Origin: a bacterium
Lineage (GTDB): Bacteria; Bacteroidota; Rhodothermia; Balneolales; M1805
Direction: 5' to 3'
Assembly (NCBI GenBank): GCA_006226965.1
Contig: SBGQ01000116.1
Coordinates: 1-34,208, forward strand
DNA: 34,208 bases
Part shown: positions 1-6,358 of the stretch, one piece after another
How the letters are laid out: each line of letters opens with the position of its first letter
How positions within the stretch are numbered: the first letter of the stretch is position 1
The notes under the pieces: generated by a model
Told to the model about the DNA's origin: nothing
Database searches by the model: none
The model's input: the letters and a program-made list of their open reading frames with translations, nothing else
Made by a program: the position numbers and the translations under genes

Positions 1-114
1 ATGAAGAAAAATGTATTAATAAACTATTCTAGTCCAGACCCAGACCCGCCACCAATTGATAATGGAGGGGGAGATTCAGGTACAAACCCCAAAAAACCAG
101 ATGGTGGTGGCTAA
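1..114 (+). CDS. Short Pro/Gly/Asp-rich ORF, possibly partial
   Basis: An open frame of 37 codons begins with ATG at the first base of the window and ends with TAA. The product starts MKKNVLINYSS, then becomes a low-complexity tail rich in proline, aspartate and glycine (PDPDPPP, GGG, PDGGG). It has no cysteine, signal peptide or membrane segment. Its stop codon overlaps the stop of the convergent patatin gene by 4 bases. Because the window begins at this ATG, it may be either a true small gene or the end of a longer one. The Lys-rich start followed by a Pro/Gly tail resembles some modified-peptide precursors, but nothing else supports that. Function unknown. Confidence 0.35.
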   Translation: MKKNVLINYSSPDPDPPPIDNGGGDSGTNPKKPDGGG

Positions 115-1280
115 TTTTCCAGACGTTGTAATAAAACATCCAACCGGTTCAGTGCGGAATTAAATTGTTCTCGTGTAGAACCGGTTTTTTCTTTGTAAAG
201 GATAAACTCATCTTGCTCTAATAAGATTTCATTAAGCATAAAACCGTGCTTTTCTAAAATTGGAGCTAATTCTTTTCTTCTTTTTTTGATGTCTAGTAAG
301 GTAAGACGGTAGGCGTGTTCACATACTTCTTTACGTGTTGAAAAACTCAAAATATTATTAAAGAACATGCGGTAATCCGTTGCAGGCGGTTCGAATATAA
401 CGACATCAGCATCAGGGTATTTTTGTGCATAGCCTTTTAGCCCGGCTTTCATTCTGGAATGAATCATCATTCTGAACGTTTGAGATAAAATCGTTGGCAA
501 GCCTTTATCAACTAGCGAGCCGAATTCAGATTCTTCGAGATCATGTTCTAATGGAACTATCGGATTTATTCCAATAACCAGTTTTACATCTTCATTAAAA
601 GCTACGGAGGCGTGGATCGTTCTTCGAGCTACACCATCCACATACTGTCGGCCTTCAATTTCTACAGGAGCATACACTCCTGGCAAAGCAGAAGAGGCTT
701 GTACTGCTTTTGAGATAGGTATATGATCGAATCCGTCTTCGCCGAAACGAACAGTTTTTCCGGAATCCAAGTCAACGGCGACAATACGAAGCATGGTTTT
801 TAGTTCTCTGAAATCGTTTGTTTTACCGTCTTTATTAAAATTGTCTCTTAGGTAGGCTTCTAGAGGAGCGTTATCAAATACACCGTTTGGCAGCAATTCT
901 GTAAAGTCTGCTAAAGCCCCAAAAAGAGAATTATCTCGCATATCTGATGTATAGGAGCGAATGACATCAATAAATTTACCGGGGAGTTGAAATAGTTTTC
1001 CGGCTACTTCCTTCAAGTTTGGCTTGTATAAAATCTCCGGGGAGATTGGGTTAACTCCATCAAGGTGCGATAGGATGGCAAGACTCATATCTCTGGGAGA
1101 AATATCGTTAACTAGGTTCGAGCAGATAAGTGCACCCGCACTAACGCCGACATAAACGTCCATTTGTTTGGTATTTAATCCAATAATAGCATCTTCCAAT
1201 GCACAAAGGGCGCCAATTTCATAAACGGCACCTTCAACGCCGCCGCCGGCACATGCTAAACCTAGTTTTTTTGTACTCAT
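111..1280 (-). CDS. Patatin-like phospholipase family protein
   Basis: This 389-residue protein is a predicted serine acyl hydrolase of the patatin family, which cleaves acyl esters with a Ser-Asp dyad. The glycine-rich oxyanion loop (AGGGVEG, residues 11-17), the nucleophile elbow GVSAG (Ser47) and the dyad motif DG (Asp215-Gly216) are all present and in family order. There is no signal peptide, so it should act in the cytoplasm. The C-terminal 150 residues are family-specific and not assignable. It lies downstream of two phasin genes and a PhaR-type gene on the same strand, although a terminator separates it from them. That context suggests action on granule lipids or polymer, as an inference. 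Substrate is unknown. Confidence 0.85.
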   Translation of the reverse strand: MSTKKLGLACAGGGVEGAVYEIGALCALEDAIIGLNTKQMDVYVGVSAGALICSNLVNDISPRDMSLAILSHLDGVNPISPEILYKPNLKEVAGKLFQLPGKFIDVIRSYTSDMRDNSLFGALADFTELLPNGVFDNAPLEAYLRDNFNKDGKTNDFRELKTMLRIVAVDLDSGKTVRFGEDGFDHIPISKAVQASSALPGVYAPVEIEGRQYVDGVARRTIHASVAFNEDVKLVIGINPIVPLEHDLEESEFGSLVDKGLPTILSQTFRMMIHSRMKAGLKGYAQKYPDADVVIFEPPATDYRMFFNNILSFSTRKEVCEHAYRLTLLDIKKRRKELAPILEKHGFMLNEILLEQDEFILYKEKTGSTREQFNSALNRLDVLLQRLEN

Positions 1281-1366
1281 ATTTTCCTGTCTATCCGCCT
1301 GTTCGACCCAAATTAAAAGAGTCAGGTTTTAAAAGCTACCTTCTGAACACTATTTTGATCAGAAGT

Positions 1367-1399
1367 AAAAAAGGCTTCACAGCCGAAGCCGGAAGCCTT
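1367..1399 (-). terminator. Rho-independent terminator after the first phasin gene
   Basis: On the minus strand an 8-bp stem AAGGCTTC / GAAGCCTT is followed directly by six T residues. An alternative shorter stem GGCTTC / GAAGCC uses the loop. It begins 4 bases after the stop codon of the 1404-1757 gene and separates it from the patatin gene. Confidence 0.8.
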
Positions 1400-1403
1400 A
1401 AAT

Positions 1404-1757
1404 CTATTTTGAATTAAATTTTTTATGAAGAGCTTCTACTTTTTGAGTGAGAGCGTCAATCTTTGAACTTAATTCACGTACTTGTTTTTGTGTTGGAATT
1501 CCGACGTGATTTACAACATCTTCCACGGCGGTATCCACTTTGTTTTGAATATCTTGTTGAACCGCAGTTGCTTTTTTTACAACCTCATCAACTGTTTTTT
1601 TTGCGGTTTCTTCCGTTTGTTTCTTTATGGATTCACTTTTCGATTTAATATCGCGTGCCAATTTCGCCGCTTCTTCTTCAATCGTTGCTACAGTTCCTAA
1701 GCCAAATAGCCAAACTTTTCGAGCCGCTTCGTCTAATTCTTTTACTTTATCCGACAT
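1404..1757 (-). CDS. Phasin family protein
   Basis: This 117-residue protein matches the phasin (polyhydroxyalkanoate granule-associated) family: a conserved N-terminal helix containing ARKVWLFGLGTVA, then a long Lys/Glu/Ala/Thr-rich amphipathic helical region, then a C-terminal coiled-coil heptad stretch (SSKIDALTQKVEALHKK). Phasins coat the surface of polymer granules. A longer frame begins at a TTG at 1778, but that codon lies against the T-run of the preceding terminator, so the ATG at 1757, which has AAGGG 8 bases upstream, is preferred. It is a paralogue of the next gene upstream, sharing the W-L-F/A-G-L-G motif and the 'IP' break before the C-terminal coiled coil. Confidence 0.82.
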   Translation of the reverse strand: MSDKVKELDEAARKVWLFGLGTVATIEEEAAKLARDIKSKSESIKKQTEETAKKTVDEVVKKATAVQQDIQNKVDTAVEDVVNHVGIPTQKQVRELSSKIDALTQKVEALHKKFNSK

Positions 1758-1769
1758 TTTCTTACCCTT

Positions 1770-1804
1770 AAAAAACAATTACACCGGTTTTCACGCCGGT
1801 GTAA
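1770..1804 (-). terminator. Rho-independent terminator between the two phasin genes
   Basis: A perfect 9-bp stem TTACACCGG / CCGGTGTAA with an 8-base loop is followed on the minus strand by AATTG and six T residues. It lies just after the stop of the 1822-2238 gene and just before the start of the 1404-1757 gene, so the two phasins are probably expressed at different levels or the second has its own promoter. Confidence 0.8.
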
Positions 1805-1821
1805 CTACATTCAACTTTGGG

Positions 1822-2238
1822 TTATTTTGCTGCAGGTTTCTCTGCAGCAGGCTTTTTAGAAAGTTCTTCAACTTTTTTAGTAAGCGTTTCAACTTTAGAA
1901 ATAAGTGATTTTACTTCATCACGACTTGGGATATCGAAGCGATCTAGAACTTGCTTTACGGTATCGTCTAAAGTTTCAGATACTTTGCTGGTTACTTTGG
2001 TTTCGGTGTCTTTTGCCATTGTTTTAACAGAATCAACCAAAGATTCGATTTCTTTTTTGCCTTTTTTCTCAAAAGCTTCACCCTTTTCAACGAGTGAATC
2101 ATATAAACGTACACCTTCGTCTTTAGCAGATGCTAATGCACCTAATCCGGCTAACCAGATTTCACGTGCTTTATCCGTTACGTTTTTTTCCATGTCTTTG
2201 ATGTCTATAAGCGACTTTTCTTTTTTTTCTTTAGCCAT
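1822..2238 (-). CDS. Phasin family protein
   Basis: A 138-residue phasin paralogue. The N-terminal helix carries the conserved AREIWLAGLGALASA motif (about residues 24-38), followed by a Lys/Glu/Val-rich helical body, the break DRFDIPSRDEV, and a C-terminal coiled coil ending in a Pro-Ala-Lys tail (KKPAAEKPAAK) typical of phasins. It begins 20 bases after the phaR-like gene with a good ribosome binding site (GGAG, 6 bases before ATG), so the two are probably cotranscribed. Its likely role is coating and stabilising polyhydroxyalkanoate or similar granules. The polymer itself is inferred, because no synthase gene lies in the window. Confidence 0.85.
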   Translation of the reverse strand: MAKEKKEKSLIDIKDMEKNVTDKAREIWLAGLGALASAKDEGVRLYDSLVEKGEAFEKKGKKEIESLVDSVKTMAKDTETKVTSKVSETLDDTVKQVLDRFDIPSRDEVKSLISKVETLTKKVEELSKKPAAEKPAAK

Positions 2239-2258
2239 TGGTGTTCTCCGTTTAGAGG

Positions 2259-2684
2259 TTAATTTTTGTTTTCTACATCAACTGAAAGCTGCTCGATAAG
2301 GTGCTCTAAGGTTTGTACTTTTTGTTCGAGCTGAGCAATTTCTTCTTTATTTGAACGAGGAATCCATTTTGAAAGTGAATCCTGAACCAGTTTATCAACA
2401 CCTTTCATTACCTGATCGACTCCGCGGTCGATTACTGTATTGCCCCAACGAATCATATCGTGAAGTACTTCAGCCGGAATTGCAGAATTCCCTTTTTTTC
2501 CTTCTTCGAAAATAATTTGGGTTAAAATCTGATTGGTGATTTCGAGTCCGCTTTCGTTATCCATCACTTGCACTTGCTCATTATTTCTGATAAGAAATGC
2601 CACATCATCTAATGAAACATACTTCTTGGTGAGTGTGTCGTAGAGTTTGCGGTTTGGATAACGTTTAATTATTCGGGTTTTCAT
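2259..2684 (-). CDS. phaR: PhaR-type polyhydroxyalkanoate synthesis regulator
   Basis: This 141-residue protein opens with the hallmark IIKRYPNRKLYDT of the PHB/PHA accumulation regulator DNA-binding domain (residues about 4-65), followed by a helical region and a C-terminal coiled coil (residues 112-137). In studied bacteria PhaR represses phasin genes and its own gene by binding TGC-containing operators, and is released when it binds nascent polymer. Here it heads the phasin cluster, and a strong promoter with palindromes inside and beside it sits 22-71 bases upstream, as expected for autorepression. No clear Shine-Dalgarno precedes the ATG. Family assignment is strong. The autoregulation is inferred from sequence. 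Confidence 0.88.
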   Translation of the reverse strand: MKTRIIKRYPNRKLYDTLTKKYVSLDDVAFLIRNNEQVQVMDNESGLEITNQILTQIIFEEGKKGNSAIPAEVLHDMIRWGNTVIDRGVDQVMKGVDKLVQDSLSKWIPRSNKEEIAQLEQKVQTLEHLIEQLSVDVENKN

Positions 2685-2705
2685 CGTGTTTAATTAATTT
2701 CAAAA

Positions 2706-2736
2706 CAAATATAACGCACTGCGTCATAAATGTCAA
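2706..2736 (-). promoter_or_regulatory. Promoter of the phaR-phasin operon
   Basis: Read on the minus strand the region contains TTGACA, a 17-base spacer and TATATT. The last element continues as TATATTTG, matching the Bacteroidota TAnnTTTG box, with TTG 20 bases upstream. It fits both sigma consensus forms. It ends 21 bases before the phaR start codon. Confidence 0.75.
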
Positions 2737-2755
2737 GAAAAATATGACGCAGCGT
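2714..2755. promoter_or_regulatory. Paired palindromes, likely PhaR operator
   Basis: Two short palindromes, ACGCA-C-TGCGT (2714-2724) and ACGC-A-GCGT (2747-2755), are arranged as a larger inverted repeat in which CTGCGTCATA faces TATGACGCAG. Their centres are 32 bp apart, close to three helical turns. The first lies between the -35 and -10 elements of the phaR promoter and the second just upstream of -35. The TGC/GCA half-sites agree with known PhaR operators. Binding itself is an inference. Confidence 0.6.
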
Positions 2756-2816
2756 GTCAAAAAAAATATTTCCTGCGATATTTTGCTCAATTCGAATGGT
2801 TTTGTCATATTCAAGT

Positions 2817-3350
2817 ATGATAAAACTACCAGACAAGAGAACTTTATATCTGTTTTATGAGCGAATTTCTTTAGGTAAAAAAGAAAGATTAGCCATCTTG
2901 GTTTTATGCTCATTAATAATCGGTGTCGAAACAGTACGTCTAGCCAAGCTATATGTGTTCACAAACAGAGATACATATGATTATGCGGAACTTAATGCAT
3001 TAATTGATAAACGAACCTTGCAGATGCAACAGTCTTACGATTCTTTGATAACTGCGAGATATAATCCGGCTCCGATAGCAGAAGTGGTTGAAGTAAAGGT
3101 TGAAAAGAAATCAACTAAAAAGACTACTAAACCTAAAGTGAGCTTAGGGTTAAATAGCTTAGATATTAATCTAGCAGATGCAAAAGAGTGGGAGGCATTA
3201 CCACGAATAGGACCAAAGACGGCTCAAGCTATAATTGATAAACGTATTGAATTAGGCGGATTTACAGCCATCGAAGAGTTGTTGAAAGTAAAAGGAATCG
3301 GTCCTAAAACGCTGGAGCAAATAAAACCCTATTTAAAAGCTCTCGAATAG
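2817..3350 (+). CDS. ComEA-like helix-hairpin-helix protein
   Basis: With the ATG at 2817 the product has 177 residues: a short cytoplasmic N-terminus, one membrane segment (about residues 24-41, LAILVLCSLIIGVE), a Lys-rich linker (VEKKSTKKTTKPK), and a C-terminal helix-hairpin-helix domain beginning LDINLADAKEWEALPRIGPK and ending with VKGIGPKTLEQIKPYL. This is the layout of ComEA-type DNA receptors used in natural transformation, and also of generic envelope HhH proteins. A longer frame from a GTG at 2754 would overlap the phaR operator and is unlikely. It is transcribed away from phaR, so the second palindrome could influence it. No other competence genes are nearby. Confidence 0.75.
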   Translation: MIKLPDKRTLYLFYERISLGKKERLAILVLCSLIIGVETVRLAKLYVFTNRDTYDYAELNALIDKRTLQMQQSYDSLITARYNPAPIAEVVEVKVEKKSTKKTTKPKVSLGLNSLDINLADAKEWEALPRIGPKTAQAIIDKRIELGGFTAIEELLKVKGIGPKTLEQIKPYLKALE

Positions 3351-3443
3351 AATAATCAAAGAAAAGCGTAAAGTGCTTTTATGGCTTATTCATTTTAGTA
3401 TATTTTACGAATTAAGGGGAAATAACTTGTTTTCAAATACATT

Positions 3444-4109
3444 ATGCTTTCATTTATTGTCTTAGTACTTATTTCATATGTAGTTGGGTCAATTCCGTCA
3501 TCTGTATGGGTTGGCAAAGTAACGAAGGGTATTGATTTACGTGAGCATGGCAGTGGAAATGCCGGCGCTACAAATACATTTAGAGTGCTTGGCTGGAAAG
3601 CAGGTGTCTTTGTTGTCATAATCGACTTTATTAAGGGCCTCACCGCAACCTTGTGGGTCATGAAATTAGCGCCTTACTTTGGTGAGCTACCGCAATGGTT
3701 TATGGATGGCAACGAATCTGTATTAAAAATCATTTTAGGTTTTACGGCAGTTATTGGGCATACGCTCCCTATTTTCGCACAATTTAGAGGTGGTAAAGGG
3801 ATGTTGACAGCTTGTGGGATGTTATTTGGAGTTGAGCCTATTTCAATTGGAATTGCGACAACAACATTTTTGGTTGTCATGTTTTCTAGCCGGTACGTTT
3901 CTCTGGCTTCAATCATTTCATCAATAGTTTACCCGATTATGCTGCTCATTCTAAAGTTTGGATTTGGAATGAACATCAGTTATGTGTTGATTGTTTTGGC
4001 AACATTGTTGTGTGTGTTTTTGATTTATAAACATCGTTCGAATATTACCCGCTTAAAAGCCGGTAATGAAAACAAAATCCCTGCTTTTTGGAAGAAAAGC
4101 GAGAAATAA
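3444..4109 (+). CDS. plsY: Glycerol-3-phosphate acyltransferase PlsY
   Basis: PlsY transfers the acyl group of acyl-phosphate to glycerol-3-phosphate to make lysophosphatidic acid in the inner membrane. The 221-residue length and all three conserved loops agree: GSIPSSVWVGK near residues 15-25, the phosphate-binding loop HGSGNAGATNTFRVLG, and GHTLPIFAQFRGGKGM in the middle. Five or so hydrophobic segments are seen. It is followed after 12 bases by gpsA, which makes its substrate glycerol-3-phosphate, so the two form a pathway operon. The Lys-rich C-terminus (KKSEK) is unremarkable. The ATG is the only sensible start before the first membrane helix. Confidence 0.95.
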   Translation: MLSFIVLVLISYVVGSIPSSVWVGKVTKGIDLREHGSGNAGATNTFRVLGWKAGVFVVIIDFIKGLTATLWVMKLAPYFGELPQWFMDGNESVLKIILGFTAVIGHTLPIFAQFRGGKGMLTACGMLFGVEPISIGIATTTFLVVMFSSRYVSLASIISSIVYPIMLLILKFGFGMNISYVLIVLATLLCVFLIYKHRSNITRLKAGNENKIPAFWKKSEK

Positions 4110-4121
4110 AAGGATAGAAAC

Positions 4122-5129
4122 GTGAAAGTTACTGTAATAGGTGCCGGAAGCTGGGGAACCGCATTAGCCATTGTTCTAGCTCGAGCAGAACACGATGTAC
4201 TCATTTGGGCTAGAGAGCAAGAAATATCGTTCGGAATAAATAATTTCCACGAAAATAAGACCTATTTACCGGGTGTTACCTTACCTGATAGCATTGTAAG
4301 TCACACCGATTTATCAGAATGTTTACAAGAGCGCGATTTAATTGTATTTGCAACGCCATCTCATACAACACGCGAAGTAGCTTCTAAGGTGAAGCCGATG
4401 CTTAGCGGAAATGAAATTTGTATTACGGTTTCAAAAGGAATTGAAAACGGAACATTTATGACGATGTCTCAGGTACTTACAGAAGTACTGAATGGAAAAA
4501 TTATCGAAGATCATATAGGCGTTTTATATGGACCGTCTCATGCTGAAGAAGTTTCAAGAAACAAGCCGACCTTAGTTGTTGCATCAGCGAACTCAAAATC
4601 AACAGCAAGAATTATTCAAGAAGCATTCATGACTCCCATGTTTCGTGTGTATGTAAATCAGGATGTAATGGGTGTAGAAATTGCAGGTTCAGTTAAAAAC
4701 GTAATCGCTATCGCAGCGGGAGTAATAGACGGAGCGAACTTAGGTGATAACGCTAAAGCTGCTTTATTAACTCGTGGTTTAGCAGAAATGCGTCGTCTTG
4801 GAATGCATTTAGGTGCATCGCAAGATACGTTTTCAGGATTGGCAGGTATGGGAGATTTAATTGCAACCTGTACATCACAACACTCCAGAAACAGATACGT
4901 GGGTTATCATGTAGGTAAAGGCGAAAAAGTTGATGCCATAATTGCACGCATGAATATGGTTGCCGAAGGTGTTAAAACAACCAAATCTGTTCATGGCTGG
5001 GCAACAAAACTTGGGATCACCATGCCAATTACAGAGGCTGTATATAAGGTGCTTTTCGAAGATTTTGACCCTAGAGATGCTGTTTTCCAACTCATGACTC
5101 GCGATCCTAAAGAAGAGCACAGAAATTAG
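4122..5129 (+). CDS. gpsA: Glycerol-3-phosphate dehydrogenase [NAD(P)+]
   Basis: GpsA reduces dihydroxyacetone phosphate to sn-glycerol-3-phosphate for phospholipid synthesis. The 335-residue protein has the N-terminal Rossmann motif GAGSWGTALA (residues 7-16), the substrate-domain stretch EIAGSVKNVIAIAAG, the LTRGLAEM helix and the GLAGMGDLIATC motif. The start is GTG, preceded by AAAGGA at a good distance. It follows plsY by 12 bases, which couples substrate formation to the acyltransferase. No strong terminator follows: only a 7-bp hairpin without a T-run at 5147-5172. Confidence 0.96.
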   Translation: MKVTVIGAGSWGTALAIVLARAEHDVLIWAREQEISFGINNFHENKTYLPGVTLPDSIVSHTDLSECLQERDLIVFATPSHTTREVASKVKPMLSGNEICITVSKGIENGTFMTMSQVLTEVLNGKIIEDHIGVLYGPSHAEEVSRNKPTLVVASANSKSTARIIQEAFMTPMFRVYVNQDVMGVEIAGSVKNVIAIAAGVIDGANLGDNAKAALLTRGLAEMRRLGMHLGASQDTFSGLAGMGDLIATCTSQHSRNRYVGYHVGKGEKVDAIIARMNMVAEGVKTTKSVHGWATKLGITMPITEAVYKVLFEDFDPRDAVFQLMTRDPKEEHRN

Positions 5130-5216
5130 TTTCCCGTTCGTTCATTCCATCAAAATTACATTATATTGATGGCGAGCTGATATAGAAATTACCCTTTACT
5201 TTGTTCTTGACGAGTT

Positions 5217-5885
5217 ATGCAAGAGATTTTTCCGGTTCGTTCTAAAATGAACCTTCAAGACTTAAGAAATCTGATAAAGACAGGTGAAAGTTCGTTTTTG
5301 GAATTTAAACGAACTATTCCGAGTCCTGAAAAAATAGCTCGTGAAATGTGCGCTTTTGCCAATTCGAATGGTGGAATTCTCATTATCGGAATTGATGACG
5401 ACGGTAGCTTGGTTGGTGTTGAAAGTTATTATGAGCAACATTTTTTGCTTACAGAAGCCACTAATTATCTATTAAAACCCGCTATTGAGCCTGAAATTGA
5501 AATCATACCTTTTAAAAACAAAGAAATTGTTCTGGTAAAAATCAAAGAAGCAGAAGATAAGCCGGTTTTTGTGGATTTAGGCGATGAATGGGCCGGCTTT
5601 GTACGAGTAAACGATAAAAGCATAAAAGCGAGTAAAGAAATGCTTCAAGTGCTTAAAAATCGCACATCTGAAGAAGGTGTAACATTCGAATTCGGCCCCA
5701 ATGAGCAAAAATTATTTCGATTTTTAAATCAATACGAACGAATTACAGTAAATGAGTTCTCGAATCTGGTGAATATTAGTTATCGCAGAGCTTCCAGAAT
5801 ACTCGTAAATTTAGTGAGCGCGGGTGTGCTGAATTTATTCACCCATGAGAAAGCCGAATTCTTCACCTTGGCAAGACCTGTTTAA
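5217..5885 (+). CDS. AlbA_2 (Schlafen-type) DNA/RNA-binding domain protein
   Basis: The 222-residue protein carries an AlbA_2 domain: GESSFLEFKRT (about residues 23-33), then CAFANSNGGILIIGIDDDG, the family core, then a strand rich in EIEIIPFKNKEIVLVKI. The C-terminal 60 residues look like a winged helix (FRFLNQYERITVNEFSNLV), giving a two-domain regulator-like layout. AlbA_2 domains bind nucleic acid in predicted transcription regulators and nucleases. An internal ATG at 5247 (MNLQDLRNLI) is an equally plausible start. The next gene, an A-type Fe-S carrier, begins 2 bases after the stop, so they are translationally coupled. Regulatory target is unknown. Confidence 0.78.
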   Translation: MQEIFPVRSKMNLQDLRNLIKTGESSFLEFKRTIPSPEKIAREMCAFANSNGGILIIGIDDDGSLVGVESYYEQHFLLTEATNYLLKPAIEPEIEIIPFKNKEIVLVKIKEAEDKPVFVDLGDEWAGFVRVNDKSIKASKEMLQVLKNRTSEEGVTFEFGPNEQKLFRFLNQYERITVNEFSNLVNISYRRASRILVNLVSAGVLNLFTHEKAEFFTLARPV

Positions 5886-5887
5886 TT

Positions 5888-6244
5888 ATGTCAGATTTAT
5901 TTGTTTTTACCCCGGTTGCTGAGCCGATTAAAATTTCAGATTCCGCATCAAAACAACTTCAAAAAGTGTTATCAGATAATTCAGAAGCTGATAAAGTGCT
6001 TCGAATTGGCGTTAAAGGTGGCGGGTGCTCAGGAATGAGTTACATTTTAGAACTCGATAATAAAACAGACTATGATGATGTCTATACAGTAAATGGAGTT
6101 GAGTTTGTTTTAGACAGACGCCATTTATTATATATCGAAGGAACAGAGTTGCAATTTAGTGACGGTTTAGATAATCGCGGTTTTGAGTTTGTAAATCCGA
6201 ATGCAACGGAAACCTGTGGTTGCGGGACTTCTTTTAAGGCTTAA
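5888..6244 (+). CDS. A-type iron-sulfur carrier (HesB/IscA/ErpA family)
   Basis: This 118-residue protein is an A-type carrier that delivers Fe-S clusters to target enzymes. The three ligand cysteines are present: Cys47 in KGGGCSGMSY and Cys110/Cys112 in TCGCGTSF near the C-terminus. The body (IKISDSASKQL at the start, GTELQFSD and GFEFVNPNA later) matches the fold, with a slightly longer N-terminus than IscA. It starts 2 bases after the AlbA_2-domain gene. Which of IscA, ErpA or SufA it corresponds to cannot be told from sequence alone, and no suf or isc genes are in the window. Confidence 0.92.
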   Translation: MSDLFVFTPVAEPIKISDSASKQLQKVLSDNSEADKVLRIGVKGGGCSGMSYILELDNKTDYDDVYTVNGVEFVLDRRHLLYIEGTELQFSDGLDNRGFEFVNPNATETCGCGTSFKA

Positions 6245-6311
6245 TAAATACATACTTAATGTGCTTAGGGTTTAAAAAAGCGCTTGCAAAAAATCTTTAG
6301 ATTTAATGCGA

Positions 6312-6319
6312 TAGGTTTG
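6312..6319 (+). promoter_or_regulatory. Possible -7 promoter element of the antiporter gene
   Basis: TAGGTTTG matches the Bacteroidota -7 box TAnnTTTG. It lies 39 bases before the ATG at 6359, but no well-spaced TTG box is visible, so the call rests on one element. Confidence 0.35.
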
Positions 6320-6358
6320 TATTTTGCCCCACTTATTTTTTTCATTCAACTTGTTAAT

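Noticed and set aside
1755-1778. TTG start at 1778 for the first phasin, adding seven residues
   Set aside because: The codon lies against the T-run of the upstream terminator, and the added residues are not phasin-like. The ATG at 1757 has a better upstream AAGGG.
3362-3380. AAAAGC / GCTTTT hairpin between the HhH gene and plsY as a terminator
   Set aside because: The stem has only two G-C pairs and the T residues are part of the stem. It is too weak to call.
5147-5172. 7-bp hairpin CCATCAA / TTGATGG after gpsA as a terminator
   Set aside because: It has a 12-base loop and no T-run on either strand, so it is not a convincing terminator.
6284-6358. TTG start at 6284 for the NhaC gene, adding 25 residues
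   Set aside because: The probable -7 promoter box TAGGTTTG lies inside this extension, and the added hydrophobic stretch is not followed by known NhaC sequence.
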